Below, in pieces: positions 22,245-33,608 of a stretch of DNA of 64,000 nt; position 1 is the stretch's first letter, and the number at the start of each line of letters is the position of its first letter. Origin of the DNA: Thelephora terrestris (lineage: Eukaryota > Basidiomycota > Agaricomycetes > Thelephorales > Thelephoraceae); the NCBI GenBank assembly GCA_015956445.1, contig WIUZ02000001.1:3100001-3164000 (forward strand), in the 5' to 3' direction. A program made the translations under genes and the position numbers. The notes under the pieces are model-generated. The model had not been told where the DNA came from. It saw nothing but the letters and a program-made list of their open reading frames with translations, and made no database searches.

Positions 22245-23136
22245 GGCTGCAGCTGGAGCTTGGAGGTGGACAGTGGGCAGAAGTAAAGGAAGACACACTC
22301 TCGAGATCGGAACTACAGGAAATGAATATGTGACGAGTGGGAGCGCTTGGCCGGTCTCCTTGACGAAAGCGCGTCCTGGATTCATTGAACTTCATGCGGA
22401 AGTTCATGTACGCCCAGGGGTCGCGCTGGGCGGTCAGTGGGACATTCGCGACCTCTCCCTCTTTTTCCACCCGCGTTGGAGATGTGGGCGTAATAGATCA
22501 TCGAAATCACGGTCCGGGAATCTACTGTGGTTGCTGGTACCACAAACACGCTTGTGAACACATTCATGAGGTCTGACTTGACGCTGTTGCCCAGCCTGTC
22601 ATTGCATATCACACCAAGAACCAGGAGCGGTGAAATAAGATTTACAGGCACTCCTCGGGACCTTGAGCCCCTTCCTGAGGGTTTCCAGACCCCCGGACTC
22701 ACTCATCTCCACCGCCCAGCGTCGAGAGGGGTTGCGTTTGATTTTCGGAGGGACTCTTGTGAGCTGTGACGAACCCTCGGATCAGACGAGAGGTGATCCG
22801 TCCTCCGGCCTCGCTTCAGCCAAGATTCCGAGCTTCGACCAGGCACAGGATAGCCGATGAGCGAAGAACCCTTACCCTCTCCCGTCCCTGCCCTCGAAAT
22901 TTTCTGACGCTCGAGGTCGGACGATGGGTGCTGGAACGCGCCCTCGTTGTTGCGGAGGCTTCTCGGACAATTCCTCGCATTGCGTGTGACGGCTGTCAAG
23001 AATAAACTTGGGCGTGGGTGCCAACTAAAGGAACAATGCGTGAAAGGGAACGACCCATCACCCTTTCCCTTTCGTTCGCCACTTCCGCCCCCCTCACCCA
23101 CCACCGTCCTCTCTCTCATATCTATAATATTGGTGC
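22245..23136. other. intergenic; one minus-strand coding-like fragment
   Basis: The minus strand at 22382-22702 holds an open frame with a hydrophobic start (NLISPLLVLGVICND) and MNVFTSVFVVPATTV. I could not connect it to a start, a family or the downstream gene with confidence. The rest holds no recognisable coding block. It presumably contains the promoter of the orphan membrane protein. Confidence 0.3.
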
Positions 23137-23379
23137 ATGCTGGACGAACTACAATTCCGCAAACCAAACGCTCCCGATGCCGCCCTTCTCCCACGCACAA
23201 TCTACCTCCCAGAGCTGGACATGGAGATCGTGATCCCCCCTCCTGTCCAGCTTCCTCGCAGGGAACTACCGCCGAACGCCCCTCAAATCAACTCGAGGGT
23301 CAAACTCCTCAGGACCTCGATGGCCTTCGGTGGCATCAGCTTTCCCAAATCATGTCCTCTACCCAAACCGCCCAGGTAG
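23137..23379 (+). CDS. hypothetical small protein, 80 residues
   Basis: A short intronless frame starts MLDELQFRKPNAPDAALLPR and ends CPLPKPPR. It is Pro-rich (LPELDMEIVIPPPVQLPRRE) with no signal peptide or membrane segment. A TATAAT lies 12 bases upstream of the ATG, within a CT-rich leader. I know no family for it. Its support is the clean start context and codon use like its neighbours; it could be a chance frame. Confidence 0.35.
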   Translation: MLDELQFRKPNAPDAALLPRTIYLPELDMEIVIPPPVQLPRRELPPNAPQINSRVKLLRTSMAFGGISFPKSCPLPKPPR

Positions 23380-23841
23380 GGTTGGGTTCCTCCAATTCGG
23401 ATCCATAAGCCGACTGATGCGATTCCCACACTGTTACAGCCCTCTACGGCACGAACTTGCCAAGGCTCCCTTTTAGGCTATCTTGACGATTGACGATTTA
23501 TGTATATCTACTAATTACTCGGACTTTGCTTCCATCTTGGACAGAGAACTCACGACATTGCCTGCGTACCTTAGAACGCATCATCTCACCTTAGCTTCAC
23601 CCCCCACTCTTTTTTTGACTGGATAGACAGTGAACGTTTGAACATTTTAGTTTCTTGACCTTGAGCGCGCGCGCGACCTGCTCGATCTTAGGTCTTCCGT
23701 CGATTTGACGAGCCATTGATCTGCATGTTGTTACAGTGTAGTCGCATTATGTGCAAATTAAACATATGGGATTGAAGAAATACAAGCTGTCGTGGGTGAC
23801 AGTAGAAGCTAATGTAGCAACAAAGTTAACGTTCGAGGTCC
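23380..23841. other. AT-rich intergenic, no gene seen
   Basis: This 460-base stretch precedes the 3' end of SLU7. It is comparatively AT-rich, with many stops on all frames and a short GCGC run near 23665. It probably carries the 3' untranslated regions of both flanking genes. Confidence 0.45.
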
Positions 23842-25795
23842 CTAAACCTCAGTGTCGACGTAGTTGGCCATGGGGTCTTCCATCCTGTTCCTAGTCACCC
23901 TGTACGCCTCTGTGACAAAGATCAGCACTCGCATGACTGCGTCCTGGTGCGGTTTCTTACCAAGTTGTTCCTCTGTGACTTCGTACGATTCATCCCCTTT
24001 GGCCCGCTTCCCTGCCCGACCATCTTCATCACCTCGAGCCTTCCGCTTTTTCTCCTCCTTGAGAGCCCGGGCGAGTCGGTCCTTATCAAGCTGGACCTCT
24101 CCTTCTCCCACGCGTTCCTTGCCGAACGCATTCTTCGCGGCCCTCCGGCGCTCCTCTGCATCTGCCGATGACTCTCGCGCTGCCTCCACGGGTCGTGGCA
24201 CCGTCTCCACAGGTTTTGATGATGAGGCTAGCAAGTTTTTCGCAGTCGAGGAGGCAGCTGCTTCTATACCTGCCTGGCCCGTGCAGTACGATATGTGGAC
24301 TGTGGAGTGACAGCAAGCGTAACCCCAGGAACTTGTCGAAGGGTCATACCACGAGCCCCAGACGTGTGTGTGGTTGTTGATGTACACTAGAATGAATCAG
24401 TTAGCAAGGTCGAAAGAGCTGTAAACGACTCTACCCACCATCCTCAGCGTATTTTGACCTCGCTTTGATACGTTCCCTTCCTTTCAATAATCGGCCGGTC
24501 TGAGAATACTCAACGTAATCCTCCGTCTGACCGAGAAGTAACTCCTTCGGTGCCTTCTCCAGGTACTCCTCTCCGCCGTATCTGCTTAGAATACTTCCTT
24601 TGTTCGTCTCTTTGAGCTCTTCCCTTTTCTTCATAAACTGTTTGTGTAGGATCTCTCCTTCCGTTGGGTTGGCATGGACGTGGATATCGTGACCGCGTTG
24701 CGCAGATTGCCAGGCAAAGAGTTGGAGGCCCTGTACGTCGCTGGCTTCACCAGAGGCGCGAGTGAAATTCTCTCCTGAGAACCGTGACTAGAAAGCTGTT
24801 GGTGGTGGCTGCATGGGAGATCCAGAAAATGGAAACGTACATCCTCTGGTTGTTTGTTTCCCTCTGGGTTGTCACGCATCGAACGTGTCTTCGGGTCGTA
24901 GTAAGCACTAGATGGATCAAGGTTGATGAGGTACTTGGCAGTATCCTCTCGAATACGTAGGTTCCGGACGGTGATACGTGTCTTTGTGTCCAATTTCTGA
25001 CCGACGGCATCTGCAGCATCGGCGTATTTCTCCTCGTCTTCATCCTCGTCATCGCTCGAACCGAAATCATCGTCCTTGCGTTCAGCTTTTCCCGCCTTAG
25101 CGACTTTCCGGACCGCAGCGATGTCCGTAGTCATTTGTTTGTCGATCTGCTCCTCTCTTAACTTCTGCCGCGCCGCCTCAAGTGCTCCATATTCCTCGTA
25201 AATCTTGGCATGCTCGGCGGCATCGTAGCCATTCCATCTGTCACGCTTTGCGGCATAACCAGTTGCAACATTTTGAATGAACTCGTCGGGAGCGATATCC
25301 TTGCTCGTGAACCTGGCACCCTTCTTCCGTGGTCGTTCAAGGCAGTCCTTCTTCTTGTGAGTGATTGCGCCGCAATTCTCACATGCCCCTTTTCTGTACC
25401 CCTTCGCGGCCGGGCCGGTGGTGAGTCCCCTGTCGTACCAGTTATCAAGTTTGTCGGAGGAGTGGTCATATTCGGGTCGACGTTGGTGACTTAGTGAGGG
25501 TCCTCCGGTGTCCAGGTACCATGGGGCTTGAGCAATGTATTCTGGAAAGGTTCAAGGTCAAGCGTGAGCCCAAGGTCGCCGGGTGAGCAAATCCGTGAAC
25601 GCACGAGGAATGTGGGGGTTGATAGCCTTTCCCTCCTCATCGACAGCAGCCGGGGCTGTGCCAGCCTTTCGAGCCGCATCAAGGTCCTTTTGCCTGCGAA
25701 ACTCCTCGCGAGATAACTTTCCTAGCCCCGCAAGCAAAGTTAGAGGAGCAAAACTTGCGACAGGACAGTTGCCGCTTACCTGGACCAGAGGCCAT
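23842..25795 (-). CDS. SLU7: pre-mRNA splicing factor SLU7
   Basis: Slu7 acts in the second catalytic step of splicing, at 3' splice-site choice. The gene has about six introns. Start [19 protein letters not shown], then [22 protein letters not shown], the CCHC zinc knuckle [34 protein letters not shown], an acidic patch ([12 protein letters not shown]), [35 protein letters not shown], and [20 protein letters not shown]. The C-terminal half is Lys/Arg/Glu-rich with an NLS-like [19 protein letters not shown] and ends [13 protein letters not shown], the family ending. The last intron (near 23966-23911) removes in-frame sequence between EEQL and EAYRVTR. The gene shares a short divergent promoter with RNH202. 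Identity is secure. Confidence 0.93.
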
Positions 25796-25879
25796 GATGG
25801 CGCGGGTGAAAGATCGACTTACTAATACTAAACCCGGAAACGCGATCGTTCTCAAACCCCGTCACGTGTTCCTGCTCAA

Positions 25880-25885
25880 ACGCGT
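25880..25885. promoter_or_regulatory. MluI cell-cycle box between SLU7 and RNH202
   Basis: ACGCGT lies 44 bases before the RNH202 ATG, in the 133-base divergent promoter. An ACGCGA is about 40 bases further upstream, and a CACGTG at 25863-25868. The element fits S-phase control of an RNase H2 subunit, but the hexamer occurs at near-chance frequency in the window. Confidence 0.35.
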
Positions 25886-25928
25886 CTTGACCGCGATCCC
25901 TCAAGGCCTCATCGTCGTTTAATACTAG

Positions 25929-27222
25929 ATGACCACACACATCGGAGCTCTGCCCACAGGCGTGCTGGATGTAGTCGCGAATCAAGTGCTGGATCAACCA
26001 AGATTTTTGCGTCTTCCTCACCCACGTACCGGTACGTGATACCTTTATGGGGCATGCCACAAGGCTCACGGAAACTAGGCGTCCCCTCCTTATTTTTACC
26101 AAGCAAAAGGCGAGATGCGGACGACTCTCTGGATACTATTCTAGAGGTTCACGCGATTGCGCCGCCTAATCCCCGTTCTTGGTTCTTGGGCGAGCAGGTG
26201 ATTGAAGGTATGCTCATGCTCAATCACTCGTGTCGAGTTTCGGTGCTAAATCTACAACGAAGATGGGAAACTTTTGTTGATGACTCCAGTTGACCCGGTG
26301 TTTCTTCTGATCCCAATAGCCAGGGCTGTTGATAAGGTGGGGTTCCCATTGCTTTGGTTGTGCCTTGCTTTTTAACTCGGAAACAGGAGGGGGCACATGC
26401 GAATTTCCGTCCTATAGACGACATTTTCGACGACGCCGTGACTGCGCTGACGACCCAGAATGGGAAAAGTGCTCCACCTGATCAGCGGCTATCTCGTCAC
26501 GACCTCGTGAAGTTCACGTCGCTGAAATGCGTCGCGTCAGCGATGAAACACCTTTGCGAAGTGAAAGGTATACTGAATTCGCCTCTATGCCAAACCCTGC
26601 TTATGTGATGCGACAGAAATCACGCCAGAAATAAGTGTCTATCGATTTTCGATGGCCTCCCTCGTGGAATATCTCAGAAAGAAAGTCGCGAGGCTAGTTG
26701 CAGCCGACGAGCTCCGAGAGTCTCTCACGGTGGTCCGCCTACTTGCAAAGGATGGATTGATGGAAGATGGAAAAGAAGATCTCCTCGAAGGTGAACCATT
26801 CCTAGAGTTTGTTACGTGCTTCGCTGACGCATTTCTAGCTGGGCGCCTCAAAGCTGCCTGTGACTTAGTCGCTCACCACCTGCCTCCAGACGTGAAGACA
26901 GAGCTGATGTCTTCATATGAGTATGTCATACATTTACTAGGGCTTGCTGAGATTTTGAGATTTCGCCAGTTTCTCAGTCTTGGACGTTCACGTGAAGATA
27001 GTTCAAGAAGAATTCGCTGCTATGGCGGTCGTAGAAACTGAGAAGGGGAAGAAAAGGGTCACGAAGGCTGCGAAGGCTAAGACGACAAAGGCCGTGCCCC
27101 AAGGGGAAACAAGCAAGAAACGCAAGGCCAAGGAATCTCATGGCGTAGAAGTGTTAAAGAAGGTGAACGTCGAGGGGATGCAGAAGATATCCAACTTCTT
27201 CCAGAAGCAGCCCAAGCCTTAG
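25929..27222 (+). CDS. RNH202: ribonuclease H2 subunit B
   Basis: A non-catalytic subunit of RNase H2, which removes ribonucleotides from DNA and RNA-DNA hybrids. Seven exons: 25929-26031, 26079-26207, 26263-26336, 26387-26567, 26617-26790, 26839-26920 and 26970-27222 (996 bases, 331 residues). Landmarks: LRLPHPRTG/VPSLFLPSKR, LEVHAIAPPNPRSWFLGEQV, DGKLLLMTPVDPVFLLIPIA, HANFRPIDDIFDDA, VYRFSMASLVEYLRKKV and SSYDFSVLDVHVK. The C-terminal tail is Lys-rich with MQKISNFF close to the end, resembling the PCNA-binding motif MKSIDTFF of the human subunit, although the usual first Gln is displaced. The total length closes in frame, which supports the hand-made splice model. A cell-cycle box lies upstream. 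Confidence 0.92.
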
Positions 27223-27386
27223 CGCGACGACGCGACGAGGGAGTAGAGCCGTCGTCACATTTCACGTGTTTAGCTGTCACGCGTCCTTTATCAGTGCACC
27301 ATTTCGATCTCTGGTTCAAATCCAAGTCTTCCTGTCTTCAACCGCCATCTGCTCGTTTGTCCCTTTTCTTCCCTCGCTGTGCCTTC

Positions 27387-29721
27387 ATGTCGTCTTCAAA
27401 GGGATACGAATCTCGCGCTGTCCAAACCTCGTTCTCTCCGCCTTGTTCTCCTCGTTATGTCGTTTCTCCCCAGCCTTCACCTGTACATGGTGGCCCTCAG
27501 CCTGAGATATCAACATCTACCACCGAGCCTTCGTTAGAGACTCCAGAAAACCCCTCTCAAGACTCTGATGGCTCTCTTGTGTCTTATCTTTCTACTCCAG
27601 ACCGCTCCATGACCACCAGCCGCCGAGGCCTGAAAACCAGATTAGTCCCGAACTTCCCCTCCCGCGTAACCCAAATCATCAGCCAGCGAATCATTTCCGA
27701 ACCAGGAACAGCTCCATTATTCTCAGTCAAAACCCAAATCGCATCTCAACAGCGTGTCGTGTCAATGCCAGAGGATGTCCGCTCTCAGAGGTTGGAACAG
27801 GAATTCGTTCTCTACCCACCCGAATATGAAGATTCACTGATCGAAACTTCGAATTCATTCTCTACGAGTGACGGAAATGGTTCTTTCTGCCGCGCCAACG
27901 CAACTGGGACTGACATTTCCATCCAAAACTCGTCTCCTTCGTCCCCAGACTCGGTAGTGATCATCCAGAACAAGTATCATATCTCTCAGGCATTCTCGCG
28001 CCAGGCTGGGGTTCAAATGAAAGCAAAAACTAATGAGGGTATGACCGAACGAAACCAACACTTTTCCCGCTGATCTTCCATCTTCCAGACTGGATGACTT
28101 GGGCAAGTTCTCCGCCACGTCCAATTCCCGCACTCCACGGACCTTCCTCTCTTCCTTATGCCCGTTGTCCATCGTAAGTACAGTTAATTATCAACGGCTG
28201 ACCCCCTAACTTATGTTCTCCAGCGGCGCGGAAGGGACTATCATCGATGAACAAGACAACCTGCCGAGGATGATCTGGGGGCTGGACCAAGATACAGCCA
28301 AACCTGAAATCAGCTCTGAATCTTCTAGTCGCACTTTCGAAACCGCTACTGGGAGCGTTTCTAGCGTCGTTGCACCACAGAATCCATCCTTTACCACCAA
28401 CATAAAGAGCACCACGCCTGGGATAGAGCAGAAAACCCACCACCCCAACCTCATTGAACCAATCGATTTGGGGCACATGTTAGCTCCTCGTGTTCAAGAT
28501 CGCGCGTACCAACCACCTCAAACCGAAACCATGCACACGACATCTATTGGAGTCGCTGACACCCCATTCCGGCAAAAGTCTCAGCATGAGCGACATTCCA
28601 GTAAGGGGCAGGAACTAGGGGTCGGCCTCAAGCCCCTGCCTCGCAGGAACGATACCTACAAGAATGCCAAACCACTTGTCACAACCCAGCCCGTCGTGGG
28701 ATCTTCCCTCCCGATCATCATCCTCGAGTCTCAGCCTCAGTCAATTTCCGTTCCCACTAACCGTCGCCAATCCGCCATGGAGATTGCTCAGCAATACCGC
28801 AAAAACCAGGCCCTCTTCCAACCAGTAACCAGAACTCAGTGGCCTTCGAACTCCCCGTATCCTCCGGCGATGCAAGCGATACACCTTCCCACACTGCAAG
28901 CTGAGGTCCCCGAATCGTCTTTGTCAAACCAAACTCGGATATACAATCGCTCTGTCAACGATATCTATCTGGGTCCCGCTGCTGCGGTTGATTCTCAGGC
29001 GATCTCTGCCTACGACTTGCGTTATGCCGCTGGATTATCTCGCATTCAAAAGGCTTTGGCTTCTCCAGGTTCTGATCTAGGTTCTTACCCTCGTCCTCCA
29101 CCCAATACTCCTATGAACGCGCTAGCGAAATCTCGTATGACCAACGTACCTGTTCAAATCAATCACCTTCCTGCTTCCCCTGATTCACCATCTACGACTC
29201 TTCGATCCTTGCAGCACTCCAAGGTGGCACCTCTGAGTAGACTCTCCCACCGCCGTCTCTCTGCGGTACTTGAATCCTCGGAGGACCAGAACACCGATGT
29301 AGGGATGCGGTCATTGTCTCCACCACCGTTCCAACAGAACTTCCATCTCTCGCGACCTCTTATTCCCGATGGAACAGCTCACCCGTCTAGTTACGCAAAC
29401 CTTGTGAAAAATCGACAGAACTATTACCAACAACTCGAGAACGCATCAAGCGTTAATGCTGCTCTCGTTCCCGAAGACTTTGCAAAGTTGACTGTAGAAC
29501 CGTTCACTCCTGGTTGGACTCAGTCCAAGGTCCAGCTTGGTGCATCGCTCGTGCAGGTTGATTCTCAGCCGGTCCACCGGGGCCACAAGTCGGGTAAGAC
29601 GGGGTCTTCTGGAAAGGCTAAGGGCCCAGGACAGAAAAACCAACCTCAAGGTCAAGTTCAAGGAAAGAGGAACCGTCCCAAGAAGAAGATCGCCAATGGC
29701 ATGGTGGTCATCGCAGCATAA
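27387..29721 (+). CDS. orphan Ser/Pro-rich protein with basic C-terminus
   Basis: I cannot assign a family. The frame starts MSSSKGYESRAVQTSFSP. Two introns lie near 28039-28087 and 28176-28224, and the last exon is open for about 500 codons to the stop. The short middle exon encodes RPIPALHGPSSLPYARCP, continuing as SSGAEGTIIDE and LPRMIWGLDQ after the next join. This is the only compact, non-repetitive segment and looks like a conserved box. The rest is Ser, Pro, Gln and Thr-rich and probably disordered. The end is strongly basic (GKTGSSGKAKGPGQKNQ, then KRNRPKKKIANG), a plausible nuclear or RNA-binding tail. Total near 730 residues. It lies convergent to the methylcitrate dehydratase gene, about 230 bases away. 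Confidence 0.7.
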
Positions 29722-29948
29722 AGATAAGTTCGCCCTTTTTGTCCAGTTGGTGAGCTACTCTATCATGTCTGGGGCATTTTCTCATCGCTGATTCCCGTGT
29801 GCAACTTTGCGGAAACCTTATTATCGAAGATTGAGTTCTGACGAGAATGATCATTGTAGAGCACTGTTAATTGTATATGTATTGTGAACGTGGCTGGGTG
29901 ACCAGTTTGAAATATAGACCATTCGGACGATAGCTCCAAACAACCCCA

Positions 29949-31820
29949 TCAAGGCTTGGTGAATAAGTCAGTGAACTTGTCAACGGGGAGCTGGTCAAGC
30001 TCAGCAGGGTTCTCAATGATGGCGAGAATCTTCTTCTGAGTAGCGTCGTCGAAATGGGGCTTGATGTGACTAGTCATGATCATAAGTATCGATGTCCTAG
30101 TGGCACAAAGGAAATGAAATCTCACTTCTTGAACTTAGCCATCAGTAGAGGAGTACCCTCAGCTCTCCTCCTCTTGTGGCCAACAGGGTACTCAACCGAG
30201 ATCTCGTCGAGAATGGACCCATCGTTCAGCTCGATGGTGATGGCGTTTCCGATGGACCTCCTCTCGGGGTCGTGGTAATCGGTAGAGTAGGCTCCATCCT
30301 GGACGCAAGTGATCTTAGCGCGGAGAGCATCAATTCGAGGGTCAGCGGCAGCGGAATCAGTGCTGCCGAGGGGTCAGCGATCGGTGAGGATAGGGGTGGG
30401 AGGCGGTACGTACTAGGATTGAGAAGTCAACTCTCCGAAAATGAGAGGATAGGCAACCATGTAGTTGATGTCATGGCTATATGCGCAGGTTTTGTTAGCT
30501 GAAACTCCCATAAATTTCAGCTGGAGATACCTACTCTCGGTCAGCGAAGTTGGCAAGAGGTCCCTTCTTGTTGATGATCCTCATAGCGGCCTCCTGCGTC
30601 CTGATCCTGATGCTCTTGATATCATCCGAGGACTTGCCAAGGGCCTTGAGCTTGTCATGGAAGGTGTGGGCAATTTCAACGGCGGTCTGGGCGTGGAACT
30701 CAGCGGGGAAAGAGATCTTGAAGAGAACATTCTCCATGATGTAGGATCCGTAGGGGCGTTGGAACTGGAATTCCTTGCCCTTGAACAGGACATCATAGAA
30801 ACCCCAGGTCTTGGCGGTCAAAACTGAGGGCATACCGGTCTCTCCCTTCTTCACGAGGAGAGCGATGTTCACGGCACGAGCGCAAGCGTCGCCGGCAGCC
30901 CAGGACTTCCTGGACATGGTGTTGGGAGCATGACGGTAGGTACGCAAAGACTGGCCGTCAGCCCATGCTTGAGACACGGCGTCGATGATTTGATCTCGGT
31001 TGAGGCCCAACAGCCTGGAAGCAACGGCTGTGCTAGCGACCTTGACTAGGACGACGTGGTCGAGGCCCACGCGGTTGAAGGAGTTGAGGAGGGCAAGGCA
31101 CCCTTGGATCTCATGGGCTTGGATCATGCGAGTAAGAATATCATGAACGGTGAGCTTTTGACCCTGACGAGCGAGGTGATCTGCGACGGCAAGGATGGCC
31201 CCCAAGTTGTCGGATGGATGACCCCATTCTGCGGCGAGGAAACAATCATTGAAGTCGAGCCATCGGATCATTGTTCCAATGTTAAACGCGCCTCGAATAG
31301 GGTCAAGCTCATAGTTGGTTCCGGGGACTCGAGTGCCTTGATCACGGGTAAAACGAAATCCGCATGAGCATCATCGGACCATATTCGAGCGTTAAAGCCG
31401 CAAAGTTGACACACCGTTTGGCACTTGAGTTCCCTCGACGACCGGTCCGAGGAGTTTCGCGCACTCTGGGAACCTCAGGCCCTCAAGACCGCACCCGATG
31501 GTATCGATAAGGCAGAGCCTGGCAGTGTCATATGCGAGCTTGGAGTCAATTTTGTAGTCGAGAACGTAGTCTGCAATGTCCTGAATGACTTGATCTGGAG
31601 CTGGACGAACGGCGGACTCGGCGTGAGCGGACATGTTCCTGGTGTATGCCGGCAGGTTGAGGGCGGAGGCTGAAGAGGATGTCGGCCGACTGAGAGCCGA
31701 GCGAGAGAGTCTAAGCGTGGCAGCGGTCAAGGCCGCCCTTGTCGAGATTCCGTTCGCATTCGAAGGTCGCAACGATTGAGGAGGACCAGCGATACGGTTG
31801 AGACGAACTCTTGAGAGCAT
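29949..31820 (-). CDS. 2-methylcitrate dehydratase (MmgE/PrpD), mitochondrial
   Basis: A methylcitrate-cycle enzyme that dehydrates 2-methylcitrate, for propionate detoxification. The N-terminus ([14 protein letters not shown] and a long Arg/Ser/Ala-rich region) is a mitochondrial presequence. The mature part has [91 protein letters not shown], and the catalytic-region [20 protein letters not shown]. The first junction restores the [10 protein letters not shown] block using an acceptor at CTCGAG/TCCCC. At least four introns are present. The C-terminus ends [10 protein letters not shown]. The gene is divergent from the SNAPc gene across only 126 bases. Propionyl-CoA catabolism links loosely to the malate synthase at the window start. 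Identity is very secure. Confidence 0.95.
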
Positions 31821-31946
31821 GTTAGCTGGCCAAATGGGGTGGTATAGAAGAGAGCGAGCCTTTTCTCGGCTACCTCACCCCCGTCAATTGATCGAGAACG
31901 GAACTTGGACGCAACCTCCGTTACGTCCGTTAGCGTCCGACACCTG

Positions 31947-33369
31947 ATGGCAAACCCAAACAGCAACCTCGCCTTCGAGTCAAGGTTTGGCCCCCAGTCG
32001 AATCTCATAGATATCGCAGCTTTCGCGCAGTCCGCAAGCAACAATCCACCAGCACTCCCGGTCGACGAGATTGATCACGACATCGCGCAGGAGTGCAGGT
32101 CGGTGACGTTATCTGTGGCCGTGGTCAATTGGGACTGACAAGAACCAGCACAGGGTAGATGATCTGAAAATCTCTCTGGAGGACGTTTTGAATAATCCCC
32201 GCCTGGCGGCGCATGTTTTCAAGAACCATGAATTAACTGTGAACGCGATCCACGAATCCGCCGACACTTCTGGGAAACGAAAGCGCCGGCGTATGAACTT
32301 GCCAGAACCCGCTCTCGAGCACCCAGAGGTTACGGCTCTGCAACGGAAACTCGACGCCGTGAAACTCAAGTCCTGGCCTTACCTGCTGGATTCCGCCGCG
32401 TTCCTTCGTGGTCCGAGATACACGGATCTCAACCCGTTCACGGAACCGGTATGTACACAGATCTGTTCTGCCCTGGTCCAGCCATTCCACTGAGACCTAC
32501 TCCCACCAGAAACCCTCGTCATCCTCGAACGCAGCTGCTGCATCCTCGAATAACGAAGCTGTGTTGACCGTAACGGTGTTTCACCGATTGCCGTACCGAT
32601 TGACCGCTGTGGCGCGGAGCTCGCAACATGCCGCTTTAACCTCCCAAAACCTGGGGGACCTCGTGAACTGCATACCGTGCGTATCAAATGAGATGCCGGA
32701 GGAAGTCTACGAGGACGATGAGTTGGCTGGATACAGCCCAAACACCACCCACAAAAACCCTGGCGCCGTCGTCCTCATCGAAGGTGTACTTTACGGAGAT
32801 GATCAAGGCGATCAAGATTATGCAAAGTGCCGGTTTTTCTGTACCGTTTTCTACCCTAGACTCACCGATCCTCGTTTGTGATATAGTAAGCTGATAAAGC
32901 AGCTCGAGGAGCTCTCTCTCGACCAAGTCGACCCGTTGGTCAAATCTCCCACCTCACTCAACTCGACACCGCTCTCCTTTCTTTCGCTAAAACTCAACAA
33001 ACCATATTGGTTCCTCCACCAAGGCGATTGCGAACACTTCCTCGTCTTCGATCAGATCAGGTAAGGGCCCCGGCACTTCGGGAACTCCCGCTCGCGATTG
33101 CTGATTTTGGGTCCAGGATGATTCACCCAACAGATCCCAAGGATGGGTACCCGTTGACTTTGCAAATCACCCCTCCTCAACTTGACCTCTGTCGGGGTTG
33201 TTCTCGTGTCCCAGCGGTTTGGTCCATCGTTGGTGACGTGCGATTGGGCGAGAGCCCATGTCCGTTGTGCCACTTTTGTTGGACGATGATGGGTATGCCC
33301 AAGGACGAGCAAGCAGCTCAGGGAATCCTCGCTGTGCCGCTACCGAGGCATGTAGCGGGTTGGAGGTGA
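31947..33369 (+). CDS. snRNA-activating protein complex subunit 3 (SNAP50) homologue
   Basis: SNAPc binds the proximal sequence element of snRNA promoters for Pol II and Pol III. The start is the first ATG (MANPNSNLAFESRFGPQ), and five exons follow. The first ends at 32098 and the second begins at 32154. The C-terminal zinc domain is diagnostic: LNKPYWFLHQGDCEHFLVFD, MIHPTDPKDGYPL, CRGCSRVPAVWSIVGD, RLGESPCPLCHFCW. The paired Cys motifs CxxC and CxxC with the HxxxC-like HQGDCEH form the metal-binding core of zf-SNAP50_C. The N-terminal half has a basic stretch (KRKRRR) and an LPYRLTAVARSSQ block of uncertain role. The role in snRNA transcription is from the family. Confident on domain, less on the exact splice before the middle exon. 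Confidence 0.88.
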
Positions 33370-33608
33370 CATCATTCAAGTTGTGGACCAGGGTACGATA
33401 GAGGCTATAGTCGAAAACATCAACTTAATATGGAAGTGAGAGTACGGAATAATGTTAATAATACTCGAAATCAGCTCTGTGATATGTGTTAGTCCGACGA
33501 AAACATGTCCATGGGTCTATATCCCTTTCCTCCCTCAAGACAGGTCCTGCGGCGGCTTTTTAAACTCCCTCAAACCCCAAACTTGGACGCGGCCCGACGG
33601 AAACTTTG

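Noticed and set aside
27313-27323. GGTTCAAATCC, a perfect-looking tRNA B box on the plus strand
   Set aside because: No acceptor stem, D-arm or anticodon arm can be paired upstream; the sequence lies in the leader of the next coding gene.
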